Source: Polyporus tsugae (Eukaryota > Basidiomycota > Agaricomycetes > Polyporales > Polyporaceae). Taken from it: a stretch of 64,000 bases of DNA. The notes beneath the pieces were generated by a model that saw only the letters and a program-made list of their open reading frames with translations, did not search any database and was not told the DNA's origin. The DNA lies in NCBI GenBank assembly GCA_024305745.1, contig JAHRBS010000005.1, forward strand, positions 1,116,001 through 1,180,000, written 5' to 3'. Every line of letters starts with the position of its first letter. Within the stretch, counting starts at the first letter, position 1. Positions 11,401-22,927 of the stretch are shown here, piece after piece. The position numbers and the translations under genes were made by a program.

Positions 11401-12531
11401 TCACGGCAGGGAGAGGACGGTGTGCATGAACTGCTCATAGTTGATCTGCACCCAGCCGTCGCGGTCCGTGTCCAGCTTCTGGAACGACTCGCTGATCTGC
11501 TTCACCACGACGCACGCACGCACAAAGCGGTCGAACGTGATCCCCCCATTGGCGTTCGGAGGCATGCCGGGGCCACCACGGGGTCCGGTACCTTGGTGAA
11601 CATCTACCCCGTCCGGGGAGGCCGGTTAGCCATTGCGCTGGTCATGAAGACGAACTTGTGGAGGGAATGAAGGAAAAGGAAAAAGGCGGCTCACCGTACT
11701 TGGCCTCGATAAGGCGTAGGAGCGGCGGTGAGAGGTTGTACCCGAACTGCCTCAGCGCCTCGTGGAGCTCCTGTCCATCAATGGACCCCGAGCGGTCGCG
11801 ATCGAAGTGGCGGTAGACGTTCTGCCAGTCCTTGATGTACTTCCACAGCCCCGCGAACTCGTTGAACCCGATCGTCCCGCTCCGGTCCGTGTCCTACCGT
11901 CTCTCTGTGAGCACAAGGTTCAATGGGGGACGGTCGCACGACGCACGAAGATCGCCATGAGGAGCTTGACAGTGTCGAGGTCGAATGCTACGCAGAATCG
12001 CGCGTCAGTACCGAGGCGCGCGGCGGAGAAGCGGCGACACAGTACGTACGGCTCCAATCTCCGTTAATGAGGGCCTTCTCTGCGATCCCCCGGACATCGC
12101 GTTAGCTAATGGACCCGCGTGCGAGAAAGGCAAGATACTCACGAAGCTCGTGCACGGTGATGTGCCCTGATCGGTCCGTATCGACGGCTGAGAACCAGCT
12201 CCACAACCTACGCGGAGTGCCACGGGTGAGTATATGCGGAACGAAGACGAGACTGGCAGTCAACTTGGGCACTCACTGGGGGTCCGCGCCGGTAGGAGGG
12301 CCAGAGGGTGCAGGCGCGAAGCCGCCAGGTCCGGGTCCGCCGCCACCGTACCCCGGAGGGGGGGCCCCGTACCCGCCGCCGTATCCTGGTCCACCGCCGT
12401 ATCCGGGAGTTTGGCCGTATCCCTATCGTTCAAATACGCGTCCATGAGCAACTTGCGATTCAAGGCGCGCGGCACGTAGGGGAAAAGGAGATGTGGCGAG
12501 AATGTGGCACAGGACTCACTCCGTAAGACAT
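11401..12531 (-). CDS. Penta-EF-hand calcium-binding protein (peflin/ALG-2-like, 231 aa)
   Basis: Seven exons on the minus strand: 12531-12520, 12422-12277, 12207-12143, 12079-12050, 11987-11947, 11893-11695 and 11603-11401. All joins keep frame and give 231 residues. The N-terminus is a Gly/Tyr/Pro-rich low-complexity domain (YGQTPGYGGGPGYGGG and on), as in peflin. EF-hand loops follow: DTDRSGHITVHE, DTDRSGTIGFNE and DRDRSGSIDGQE, a degenerate fourth hand, and DTDRDGWVQINYE as the fifth, which in this family mediates dimerisation. Known relatives bind calcium and recruit partners such as Sec31 or ESCRT-associated proteins; the role here is inferred. The first coding exon is just 12 nt and three others are 30-65 nt, so automatic annotation may miss parts. 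Confidence 0.9.
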
Positions 12532-13068
12532 ATCTTCCGATTTGAGTTGGGTTGGTTGAAAAGCGTGTGCTGGGTGAGCTGATTCAGGAAACGACCCCGG
12601 ATATTGAGGATTGTGGCCTTATATACCTTGGGCTGGATGCACAGACTAGAAGGATCCGGACAATGCGATGGTGGTAGAAGACAAGAGGGAGCTATGCCGA
12701 GGACAGGGATGTTTGGAATGACGGCGCCGGGCTGGGCAGTGCCACAGCATGATCTCAGTGCAATCTGACCGATGTCATTGATTCCCACGCATCCTGTCGG
12801 CCAAAGACGATGTCCGATAGATGGTAAAGTGTGGCTCAGCTACATAATTGCAAGCTACAGACAGTGCTTGGGAAAATGCAGAACAGCATTCGGCATCGCA
12901 TGCAATGGCGGCACTGGCGATCGGCCGTTCATCCGAGTGGACTCATTTCCAAACAGCACGGATATCCTTCTAGATACTGAGGTATACTACTATATCATAC
13001 AAACGTTTTGGTCGACACATCCATCCTATACGTACAACAAGCCCATCCGACCCTCGAGGCCTTTTGAA
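12532..13068. other. Intergenic, no gene seen
   Basis: Promoter of the penta-EF-hand gene at the left and 3' flank of the DUF6533 gene at the right. No convincing ORF. Confidence 0.5.
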
Positions 13069-14905
13069 TTACACGTGCGAGAACAATTGCGATGACGATG
13101 CCTGCGACCCCCCCTGATACGACGTCTATCCACCACGCACACACACATGATACCATATGTATCAGTGAAAAGCACACAAAGAACCACAAGCATTGCACTC
13201 ACCGGAGTGAAAGGGCTCAGCGGCTCCTCCAGCTCGATGATGTCGACGACCACAGGGGGCTGCTGCCGCAGCCCCGCCTTGAACGGGTTGTCCGCGTACA
13301 CGGCCTTCTCGTCGCCGTACCACGGCCACCCCGCCCCGTCGCGCTCCACCTCCTCAATCTCCAAGTCGCGGGGATGCTCCGATGCTCTCGAGGAGATGCT
13401 GGTCCGGGACGTGAAGTCGGGATACGAGAGCGTCGCGCCGAGGTTGCCGACGATCCGCGAAGTGTCGAATCGTATGTCGGACATTTTGGCGATCGACTCC
13501 GCGCCGGGCGTGCCGGGCGGCTGGCGTTCGGAGAAGTGGAGGCCGCGGAGGTCGAGCATGAAGCGCGAGAGGAAGATGACGGTCAACCTAGTAGTAGTAT
13601 GGATCCGTCAGCAGAAAGTCCCCACGAGGGTCGCTCAATCCTCACACTTGGTCGAAATAGGGCCAGACGAGCCATACTACGAGTGGCTGGGCGCAACGAT
13701 ACGGTCAGCATGGGATGCAGGCGCACTCGCGATCATGGAAGACACACAGATCCGAGTTGGCTGGACACGATGGTGATGACCTGGACGAGCAGCAGGACGC
13801 TGAAACAACCGTCAGCGGCTGCTGATCTTGATGAGACTGATACTCGATATCGTACATGAAGTAGGCTGTTCCGTCCCGAAGGAGCAGTGTTGCCAGTGGG
13901 GTGCGCATACCCAATCTTGACGATTCCTTGTTGATGCCGAACGTCTTGACCCAGGTGAGGCCGATGAGGATGGCGTCCGATGCAATCGTCGCCGCCTTTG
14001 CAAGGCTGGAGACTGACGCAGTGCGTTAGGCGTCAGCCTTCAAACTCTGCATTAGATACATCGTGTCACCTACGTCTGGGGAACAAAGATGTCAGTGAAT
14101 TAGCAGAATCCGATCCCTGGGTGAGCACTCACTCCGCCATGGTTGCATCCGAAAGTGTGTAGTTGTAGAAACAGCCGAACGGTGCTCCACCTTGCAGTGG
14201 GGAGTAATGCGTAATTTCATACTGCAGCTTCATGTCAGAGAACTATCTAGGTTGCAGCCACGGTAGGTCCTTACAATGTATAATGCCGGTTTGATTAGCG
14301 TCAGAGGGACGACGACCAAAAGCGGCCTCCAGTCCCGGCCCCACACGCCGTATACACGCAGGCTCGTGAATGCTAAGCCACAGTCAGAACGCCACTCGCT
14401 CGAATGTCAGGCGAACGCACCAGAGAAAGCGAAGTAGTTCAGCGTGACCATGACGTCGTCAGCCCGCGAGATTCTGCCGCACGTCTTGTGGGAGCGAGGA
14501 AAACGCGATCAGTCCCGCGCGAAAGAGGCTGCCCAACTGCTTACTTACCTGGTTGCTGGAGTTCCATAGAAGCACCTCGGTGACGAAGAGCACCCGGTCG
14601 AGGAGGGCAGTATAACGCGTGAAGAGGTAGACGAGCGTCGCGCCAGAAAACTCCCGTCCCCAAATGTGTCGCACTTCCGTCGGGAATGTCAGCGCGAAGT
14701 CGAACCATAGGAGCGCTGCGAATAGTCCTGTTAATGCATTCTTGATGACACAAGATTGCCCAAGCTCACCAGTCGACGCAAGGATGCAGTAGTTCTCGAC
14801 AAGCCTACGAGTCATCTAGTCAGTGGATGGTCCAGAGGGTTGGAATGGAAGGCGGTATGGAACCTACAGTCGAGGGTAAGCTGCGACAAGTGAGTCGTCC
14901 GACAT
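13069..14905 (-). CDS. DUF6533 membrane protein, paralogue A (393 aa)
   Basis: Twelve exons on the minus strand: 14905-14868, 14804-14770, 14715-14549, 14484-14421, 14372-14275, 14221-14133, 14075-14070, 14005-13856, 13799-13748, 13686-13646, 13587-13203 and 13125-13069. The frame holds across all and gives 393 residues. The DUF6533 signature lies at about residues 14-75: ENYCILASTALLWFDFALTF, then EVRHIW and YTALLDRVLF. It is followed by SLRVYGVWGRDWRPLL and several further hydrophobic helices, then FLSRFMLDLRGLHF, IVGNLGATL and a polar C-terminus. The family is restricted to fungi, predicted multi-span membrane proteins of unknown function. The 6-nt exon 14070-14075 is a proposal: the alternative is one 127-nt intron, which also keeps frame. 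The same position holds a 2-nt exon in paralogues B and C. Confidence 0.85.
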
Positions 14906-16182
14906 CTTCCGCGCCTCTACTGAAGGTGCAGTCTCGTAGTGACGGGGGGATTCAGAGGCGACAGGGAGAAGCCTGACTTCTAGCCCAGCACAACAATGAC
15001 CAACGCCAATTTATACCAGATCCCCCGCAGAAGCCCACAGGGTGGAATCCAAGGTACCATCTGGCCAATGCTTCGCGACAGCGGCGACACCACTCGGCTC
15101 CTCCATGTGCCGGAATGAAAACTCAAAGTACCCAACGTCGACGCCACAATGCCCGAGGAGATCCCGTGGTGGCGAGTTGTAATGCCGGTGCCAAGTCGCA
15201 ATTGGTGAAGCAGTAATTGAATATTGACCAGTCACCAGGCAAAATCAGACAAAAGCAGCGGGCGAGGCTGTACGCGCTGGACGCCGTGCCTCCTTTCGGG
15301 CCTCGTCCACTATCTCCCATGGCGCATGGTTCGCGGTCATTTCTCGTTGCGGTCTGCCAGGTTGTGGACAGATCCCAAGCACAGAAGCCTCGAGGACCTC
15401 GCTTCCCTAGTGGAATCGAGGCTCGAGCACTGAGTGGCCAAGTCTTGAAGTGGGAGTTGAGCTGACCTGAGACGATCGAGCGCGGTGGGAGTGACTCGTC
15501 TTACTTGGGACTACCATCACCGGTGAGCTCTATGTCCGGGGGTTCTTCTTGCATCGCAATTGCAATTGCGAAGACGACGGTGGTATCTTGTGGCGGCGAC
15601 GGTGTTCTGCCCAGGTCGCGCATGTAAGAGAAGAGTATGTGGAAAACTGTTGCCAAGTTTCGCAGAATGGACTCCAGATGGATTGGATGGGACGATCTCG
15701 GGTCGTCCAGTCAGAGGAGATGACGGTTCGAGTGCGAGAGAGAGACACGTAATAAGTGACAGACGCCCGACTCGAGGGTAGTAGGCGCCTGGACGTGTCT
15801 CAGTCTGCTTTCCCATCTGGCACATGGTTTGACCGTAAACTTGCTTTCACGCTCACAACTATATCCTGACTACGGTCCTCGTCTATATGAGCTCATTCTT
15901 GGACAACGCCGCCCATAAAAAATGCAACATGAGAATACAGATGCGTAAGTTCTACTGCGGCTCGACCACGACGCACGTCGCCTAACCCTTCAAACAGATC
16001 GCAAGCATCACACAGCGAAGTGCCCTTGTATTTCTCTCTATAGACGATCGCTCTTCATATTTTTGAGTAGCCGAAGCGGCAAAGACACTCCCGTCTTATA
16101 ATGAGCCGTTCAATGTACACCTATTGTCCGAACACCATCCGAACGTGACTTGCACAAGCGCACCTCACCCAGTGACCCAGCC
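14906..16182. other. Intergenic between divergent DUF6533 genes
   Basis: 1.3 kb between the divergent paralogues A and B, probably both promoters. Short ORFs are present on both strands without domain resemblance. Confidence 0.5.
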
Positions 16183-18012
16183 ATGGCACCATACGATACA
16201 TTGTGAGCGACTCTGGTTCTGAGCTGTCTCGACTGCGCACTCACGCTTACGCCAAATCCCATAGATATTTGGAAAATATCGTTGTCATCATGTCTACTGG
16301 TAAGACACTAGCACTCTGAACGTCCACTGGCAGTAATAAACTCACGTCTCCGTCAGCACTGTTGTGGTTCGACTACACATTGACCTTCTCGTCGGAAGTG
16401 AAGCGCATTTGGCAGCGCAGGTTCACAGGTGCGACCGCCTTGTTCCTGGTGGTTCGCTACAGCGCCCTCTTCGAGAGGGTGCTCTCCGTGATCTATCGCT
16501 TGAACACGACATCCGACAGCGATGTAGGTGATCGCACTTCGCAGGGATCTTTTCCGTTGTTTCCTTATTTTCTCCAACGAACTTTGACAGGACCTGTGCG
16601 CGGTGATCAGCACCGTCAACAATGTGCTAAATGTTCTATATATGTCTGCTTATCAAGGCCAGTTATGGATTGGGTACTGGGATCCATTGACATGGCACGC
16701 TAAAGTTGACTTTGCCAGCGACCATAGTGCTCCGCATGTATGGTATCTCCGCGAAGGACTGGAGATTGACAACACTGGTGTTTCCGTTCTCGTTGGTCCC
16801 TGTGATAATCTTCGTCGTGAGTGCTGTATCAGACATGTACATACACATTGGTTCTACTGACTCCACGCAGATATTCTTGGTGAAAAACAACGGGGCCAAT
16901 GTGCATGGCAGTGGGAGATATGGATGCGTGTCGTCTGTTGGATTCTCGAACTCTGCCGTAGTACAGTAAGTCGCGAAGCTTTCCCTTCCGGTGTCTCTCG
17001 CTCACTCCTGACACTTTTGAGACGTGAGACTCCACATTACTTGCTTGTTGTTTGAACGCTGATACGAATGCATCCCAGTCCCTATCATCGGTTCACTCTC
17101 GCAAGCAGCCTCGGTGGGCATCCTCATCGGAGTGACCCTTTACAAGACATACTCCATCAAGCGAGATTCGTCTCCATCAGGGGTTCGCATGCCGCTTTCC
17201 ACAGTGCTCATCCAAGACGGTGCGTTATCCCAGCTCAGAACTTGCTGTGTATCCGGAAGGTTGATCACTGAGTACTTCCCAGGAACCGTGTTCTTCGCGT
17301 ACGCCTTCTTCCTGGCACTGTCATCGGCATGAAAAGTTATTGAAACTATCCGGCTCCAATCAGCGTCATCATGTTTTGCTTTCTCGTCGCGATGCTCCCC
17401 AAGATGGTGCGTCTCGCGCACATAATCACGGCGCTGAGCCCTGATACGATCTTTCTCAGACGTCCGGTCCAACGGTCTGTTTCCTTGCAGCACTCGTAGG
17501 TGACGCGATGTGTTCAAACGTTCATTTCTCTGCTCCGCAGCTGGACCTCATAGCGACTACCTGGCCGGTCTTTTATCCTTCGTGCGTCCCAAATACTGTT
17601 CGTTTCAATTTGCATTCGGTCTCGCTGACTTACAACCTGATTGTGACCACATAGACTCACCACGATCGTACACTCCCGCTTTATCCTGAAGCTCCGCGGC
17701 CTGTATTTTTCGGACTCGGATAGTCAGCTTCTTTCCGTCTCCGTTCGCTGCCTCTCACCGCCGCCGGGCCGTATAGGAATCACGACGTCGAACATTGTCG
17801 GAAACCTCGGTGCCTCCGTCGCCATCCCACGCGTCGAAATGGAGGAACCACTTGGCTGCGGTATGGGTTCCAGCGCGGCCATAGATGCGGACGCCGATGC
17901 AGACGAAGCTCCACTATTCTCGAGAGACCCGTTTAGGCATGGAATGACCGAGCACGCCGGGTCTTCTAGGGTCTTCTCTCCCCGGAACCGCACAGTCGTT
18001 GATCAAGCTTAA
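16183..18012 (+). CDS. DUF6533 membrane protein, paralogue B (372 aa), with 2-nt exon and GC donor
   Basis: Thirteen exons: 16183-16202, 16265-16299, 16357-16523, 16591-16657, 16719-16816, 16871-16965, 17022-17023, 17079-17219, 17283-17298, 17364-17406, 17460-17495, 17541-17581 and 17655-18012; together 1119 nt, 372 residues. The DUF6533 core reads ALLWFDYTLTFSSEVKRIW and YSALFERVLS; later blocks RMYGISAKDWRL, SRFILKLRGLYF and NIVGNLGAS align with paralogue A. Exon lengths of 35, 167 and 98 nt equal those of A. Two oddities: intron 16658-16718 begins with GC, fixed by alignment of the preceding exon to A, and the frame between 16965 and 17079 is restored only by a 2-nt exon (AC) between introns of 56 and 55 nt. 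No stop codon interrupts the model. Confidence 0.75.
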
Positions 18013-18452
18013 GCTCAAGGCACACTGATGGGCAGCGTGGGGCTTCCCCTGTCGATTGTTCTCTCAGGCTGTCACCGGAAGGGGGAGCCCCGGCGAGGTG
18101 CGATGGCCTCCGTCTTCCGGAGTCAGATCCGGGTTGGCACCATTTCATCTAACTCAGTTTAAATTTACTATACCACAACACAGCTCTATGGTTTAAACGT
18201 TTAACATTTGACCGTGTAGTCGAACGCTATAGACCGGCAGGACAACCAGGACCCCGCGATGATAGAGTACCCAGTTGAACTTGAACTCAGATCCTTGACA
18301 GTCCGCATCCCGATTTCATAGACACGCCGGCGGCGCCTGCTTGAAATCCCGTCCAAGTGTTTACAGTAATTATCTTCATCCATTTCACCAGTTCATTTCA
18401 TTGCCAAAGAAAAAAAGGACATGAACAAAGCTCCTCCAAAAACGATACATGT
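18013..18452. other. Intergenic, convergent 3' flanks
   Basis: Between paralogue B (plus) and the F-box pseudogene (minus). AT-richer than its neighbours; no ORF with coding character. Confidence 0.5.
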
Positions 18453-20229
18453 TCAAATGATTATGCGAAGCTCGTGTCTTGGATCGTCCTCGATCCCCCA
18501 CACGTCCAGCCCCTCACTCCCGTCCCGTATTCGAGCGACGATCTCATCCTCCTCGAGTTCCGAGTCGCACCGCTCCAGAAAGAGCACACGCAGATCGACA
18601 AGCGACCCGACAGCGCCAACAAGTTCCGCCAGCGTCCCTTCGTCAACCGTGCACCCGGCCAGCGCGACCGCCTCGAGCTCAGGGGCGATCGGCCGCGTCG
18701 AGTGCCTATGCGTCCGCGCGATGTGGTTCAGGACATCTACTGGGACTCCTCCGTCTGCGGGTTCGTCGATCGCGAGCGTTGTGACGTGCGGCGCGGCTCG
18801 TACGAGCCGCAGCGCCTGCTCGGAGGATGGGAACGCTTCGAGGCGCAGACGAGAGACACCGCTGAGGAAGTTCCGGGACAGCAAGAATGCGAGGAACTCG
18901 TCGAAGGCGGCGCGCATGTCGACGTCGTCCAGGTACCTTGGTTCAGGAAACGTGAGGTGGAAGTTGGTGGGGGCGCATTGCCCGCTAGGACGCAATCGGG
19001 TGAGCCCGCGCCCGACGACAGAACGGCCGTATCGGATCGTGTACGAGTCGAGGCGGCCGAGGACCAGGAGCGAGTGCGCAGGGACAGAGGAGAATGGCGT
19101 GAGCGGTGCGTCGAGGAGTCGCTTGTGCCACGCAAGCGAGTGGCCCGCCCAATGCTTCATGTCAGTCAGGTCGATGTCCACCGAGGAGAGGGTCTCAGAC
19201 GAAGTCTCGATCGCCTCGAGGAGGCAAGCAACCTTCTGCGCATGGATCTGGAGTCGGAGCCGGCGAAGGATGTGCAGTGGGACGGGTTGGGGATGCGGCA
19301 CCGCTCGAGCCTCGTGCGTGGACATGGGCGGATGGCAGAGTGCCAGGTGTCTCAGCTGGGGGCATGCACGAAGCACGTCGAGCAGATACTTATCGTTCCC
19401 GGATTCCTCCTTCTCCGCGAATGGCGGAGCGTGGTACACAAGGGATAGACTGCGAAGGCCAGAGTAGCACTGTGCCTGGTACGGAAAGCGGTAGTTCGAC
19501 AGGGACAGCGTCCATGGAGTTTCGCAACGAGGGCCTTCTGAGGGGGGAGTAGTATGCAATCGCCCCATGCGTACGCTGTTCCGCTCTCCAAGCTCAGATC
19601 GCGCAGCGCAGGAAAGGAGGACGTCTACCACCCCATCGTATCTTTCGAGGCCAGTGAGATGCGAGGAGCTGTGAGACACCAAACGGTGTCCGCACGGTAC
19701 GAGACGATGTTCTGAACGTCACTGTTCCATGTCTTAAAGTCGAGGGTGATGTCGAGTGGGCGGCCTTGAGCAGCGGCGATGGCTCGCCGGGCATGGAGGG
19801 TGGAGCTTGGGACGAGGAATTGGCCCCAGAAAGACGAATCGGATGAGCTAACGTCCCGCCATCGAGTACAAGTGACGACGATGTTGATCTTGTGGTGCGG
19901 ATGGCTGTGCGTGGCTTCGAGGAAGATCGGGAGGAGGACTTCGTCCGGCAACAAGTTGATGAGGGCGAGCAAGTTGCGCCGCCGACGGACCATGCTCGCT
20001 GCTCGGATGAAGGAGGCATTGAGTACGCCATATTCCTGGATGATATTGCTCAAAGCCTCGAGATGGTACATGAGAACTTGGCGGGATAACACCCTGATAA
20101 CGAATTAGGAATATAAAAGGGGGAAGCAATGAGTGCTCACGAGAGACCCCCAGAGCCATATCCATACGACGACAGGAAGGCAGAAACGTGAGCTTCCCAC
20201 TGCTCCATTTCGCTCACTAGGCTTGTCAT
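18453..20229 (-). pseudogene. F-box family gene with internal frameshifts
   Basis: A 5' exon (about 20229-20141) joins through intron 20095-20140 region in phase 2 to the F-box exon, which reads LLPDEVLLPIFLEA and TCTRWRDVSSSDSSFWGQF. That frame closes with a stop at 19625. The leucine-rich remainder lies in another frame (18453-19682), and a third frame (around 19540-19591) holds ALRDLSLESGTAYAWGD, which fits the expected repeat better. At least two frame changes lie between 19650 and 19500 without usable splice sites, so the gene is probably dead. The C-terminal half stays open for over 350 codons, suggesting the damage is recent. C-terminal LRVLFLERC matches the intact F-box gene at 8935. 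Confidence 0.65.
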
Positions 20230-21739
20230 CGAGGCACGAAGGGTGCTATCCGAGTCGCTGAATTCCGAGTTGATGGAGTCCGACACTGTGATGTCGACGT
20301 CTGTGGTGGTGCTCGAGCTGGGGCTCGCGAGACGGTGAACGGACAGAAATTCTGAAGGGTTAAAAGCATGGGACCTGCGGGTTTCAAGAGTCTGGCATCG
20401 GGCAAAGCACGAGGTTGCAGCGGGGTGGCAACGATAGCGGCGTGTGGATGTCCCTATACTTGTAACGTAAGAACCAACTGAAGCTACGGACACACCAGAG
20501 GCGGTTGTTGATAAAACAGTCCTGAGTACGCCGATGGAACGGCAGCTGGAGTCTTCGAGGTGATGGTCCTGGAGTTGTCCTGGAGTGACTCGAGGAGGAG
20601 GATAATAAGTTGAATACTCGGCACTTGTCGAAGTCAAGCGATGGTGATCTAATCTAATCTAATCTACTCCGCAGTTGGAATCTTATCTCTACGCGACTCC
20701 AGAGGCCTCTTCCTCCTCCGAGTCAGTGAACGCAGATGAAAACACTGAGCTCCCTCCGCATGGCCCGTTCTCCTTTCTTGGGAGCCATATCCTTACTTTA
20801 TAATTTAATATATAGCTCGACGAGGCTCTTCCCTCACCGCAAAATAGGTGTCATACAGCGACACATGCAAGCTCATCGGGCCAGCTGCCGCGCCGTGCCT
20901 TCAAACCTCGACAGGTTGATCCCAGGCCACTACATTCACTCGAAGAATACCGTGAGGCCAAGTCCTGCAAAAGTTGCATGTACTTTGGCTTCTACGCAGA
21001 CAACTATGTCCTCGAGAAGATGTTGATCGCACAGTTCCCCAAACAGTTCAAAAACCGGGATCCTTGAGACGGCGCCCTCCTTCAGCTCGCCCTGCTCTAC
21101 CTCCGAGATATCAGCCATTGTCGCAAGCTGGCTTTGCACATCGCGTACATCCCTCAGGGAGCATATCCTGGTCTCTGCAGTGCACGTAGGAGCTCGTCCG
21201 ACTCATGACGGCGAAAGCTCGGGTTATGCCGTTCAATGCCAGTCCAGCCTTGACAATGACTGGAAGACTTATCGCCACTCGGCGAAACCATGGTGCATCG
21301 CGTAGCCCTCTGGTATGCCTTCCTATGACTGTAAGCATGTTAGAGCTACACTTCCGGAGGACGGAGGCCTGGTCAGGATATCCACATGGAGAATCGTCGG
21401 AGGTGGTGGTTCGCGTACGTAGCTTCCTGGGCGGCATTGCCGGAGGTGTTTCTCGACTAGGAAAGGAACGTGGTTCTACGCCTGCGTATACGCCGTCGCC
21501 ACAGCTGTTCTGAACCTTGCGCCAATCCCTACGAAGCAGGGCTTTACCTACTCCAAGTACAGCTCACCATGCCGCCATCGTCTTGGTCGACATCAATATC
21601 AGGACCTGCGGACAATCCTCGGCCACCGCGCCGAGCGAGCTGCCAGCCATATAAGCCTTGCGCCCAGTCGCACGGCGCTCCCGATAAGCACCCTGCGACT
21701 TGCGCCCAACTTGTAGCCTGAGGCTCGAGCTCGCGCAAG
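20230..21739. other. Unresolved 1.5-kb region
   Basis: Upstream of the F-box pseudogene and of the lactonase. At about 20880-21067 a plus frame reads LEEYREAKSCKSCMYFGFYA, while the minus strand of the same stretch holds a complete 60-codon ORF starting MADISEVEQGE; I cannot tell which, if either, is real. At 21380-21560 two plus frames are hydrophobic (RRWWFAYVASWAALPEVF), compatible with a decayed membrane protein. Confidence 0.3.
20647..20666. repeat. AATCT microsatellite, four units
   Basis: Four tandem copies of a pentanucleotide just upstream of the F-box pseudogene 5' exon. Short, and probably without function. Confidence 0.7.
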
Positions 21740-22927
21740 ATGGTCCACCGCATCCTGGTCGCGTCGTACACGAATGAGATCTACACGCTCGCATTTGATC
21801 CGCAGTCGCCCTCGCTCACCTTGACCTCTACCATCACCGTCGGCCACCACCCGTCATGGATTACCCCACACCCCACCAACAAGAACATCGTGTTCACCGC
21901 CCTCGAGCAGAGCGAAGGCAAGATAATCGTCCTGAACGTCGATGAGGAGGGACGCGTGGCCGTCGTAGGGGAGGGCCCGAGCGGCGGGGCCGACCCGTGC
22001 TCACTTGTCGCGCTGGACGGACAGCTGCTCCTCAGCAATGTGAGTACTAGTGACCGCCGCCTCTCGGATCTCTGTTCCCTTAATCACCGCCGGGCGGTGT
22101 AGTACAGCTCTGGCACGTTTGCGGCCGTGCCGTTGTCCGCGGAGCCGCCACACATCGTTCCTGGGGAGAGCGTCATCGTCCCGTTCATGGGCACCGGACC
22201 CGACAAGGACCGCCAGGAGGGCTCGCACCTCCACCAAGTCGTCCCGCATCCGACCTATCAGGAAATCCTCGTCCCAGATCTCGGCGCGGACAAGACGCGG
22301 CGGCTCGTTCGCGACGCAATCGACGGCCAGTGGGTGGAGAAGGGCGCCATCTCGTACAAGGCGGGGGCTGGGCCGCGACATGTCGCATTTTACCGTACGT
22401 CCCGACCCATTTTATTCTTCGGACGTCTGATGCGAGCATGACGTTCGTCAGAGGACATCGTGTACACCCTCCTGGAGCTCACCAGCGAGGTGTCCGCGCA
22501 CCGCGTCCCGTCCCTGCCCGAAGAGCCCGTCCTCCTCGACACCGTCTCTACTATGGGCAACCCACCACCTCCCGAGTCCGCCTCCGAGATGCTCGGGGCG
22601 GAAATCCTGGTGCCCACCCCTAACTACTCGTACCCCACGCCGTACGTCTACGTCTCGAACCGGAACGACCCGTCGCCCGAGGGGGATACCATCGCCATCT
22701 TTTCGACGGTCGACGCGGACGGGAAGATTGGGTACGTCGCCGAGACCCGCTCTGGGCTCAAGCACCTCCGCGGGATGGTCTTTGGCGGGTCGGACGACAG
22801 GTATCTCATCGCGGGGGGCGTCTTCGGAGGGGGCATCAAGGTCTTTGAGAGGGTGGATGGAGGGAAGGGCCTGAAAGAGGTCGCAGCGATCGAGCTTGCA
22901 GCGCCCACCGGGTTCTTGTGGCTTTAG
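21740..22927 (+). CDS. Lactonase-type seven-bladed beta-propeller protein (6-phosphogluconolactonase-like, 355 aa)
   Basis: Exons 21740-22039, 22103-22394 and 22452-22927 join to 355 residues (introns 63 and 57 nt). The start MVHRILVASYTNEIYTLAFD, the HPSWITPHP and ALEQSEG blocks, GAGPRHVAFY and NPTPYVYVSNRN-like YPTPYVYVSNRND are the usual landmarks of the fungal lactonase family (PF10282), which folds as a seven-bladed propeller. HLHQVVPHP and GPRHVAF supply the conserved His and Arg positions near the putative active site. Bacterial Pgl-type relatives open 6-phosphogluconolactone; the substrate in fungi is often unknown, so the enzymatic activity is inference. The protein is single-domain, without signal peptide, likely cytosolic. 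Frame and lengths fit the family. Confidence 0.85.

Noticed and set aside
18357..19467. Long plus-strand ORFs (up to 363 codons) opposite the F-box pseudogene
   Set aside because: Arg/Ser-rich antisense shadow of a GC-rich leucine-rich coding frame; the minus frame has the F-box family motifs.
20936..21139. Minus-strand complete small ORF (MADISEVEQGE...)
   Set aside because: An equally plausible frame exists on the plus strand over the same bases; neither has supporting context.
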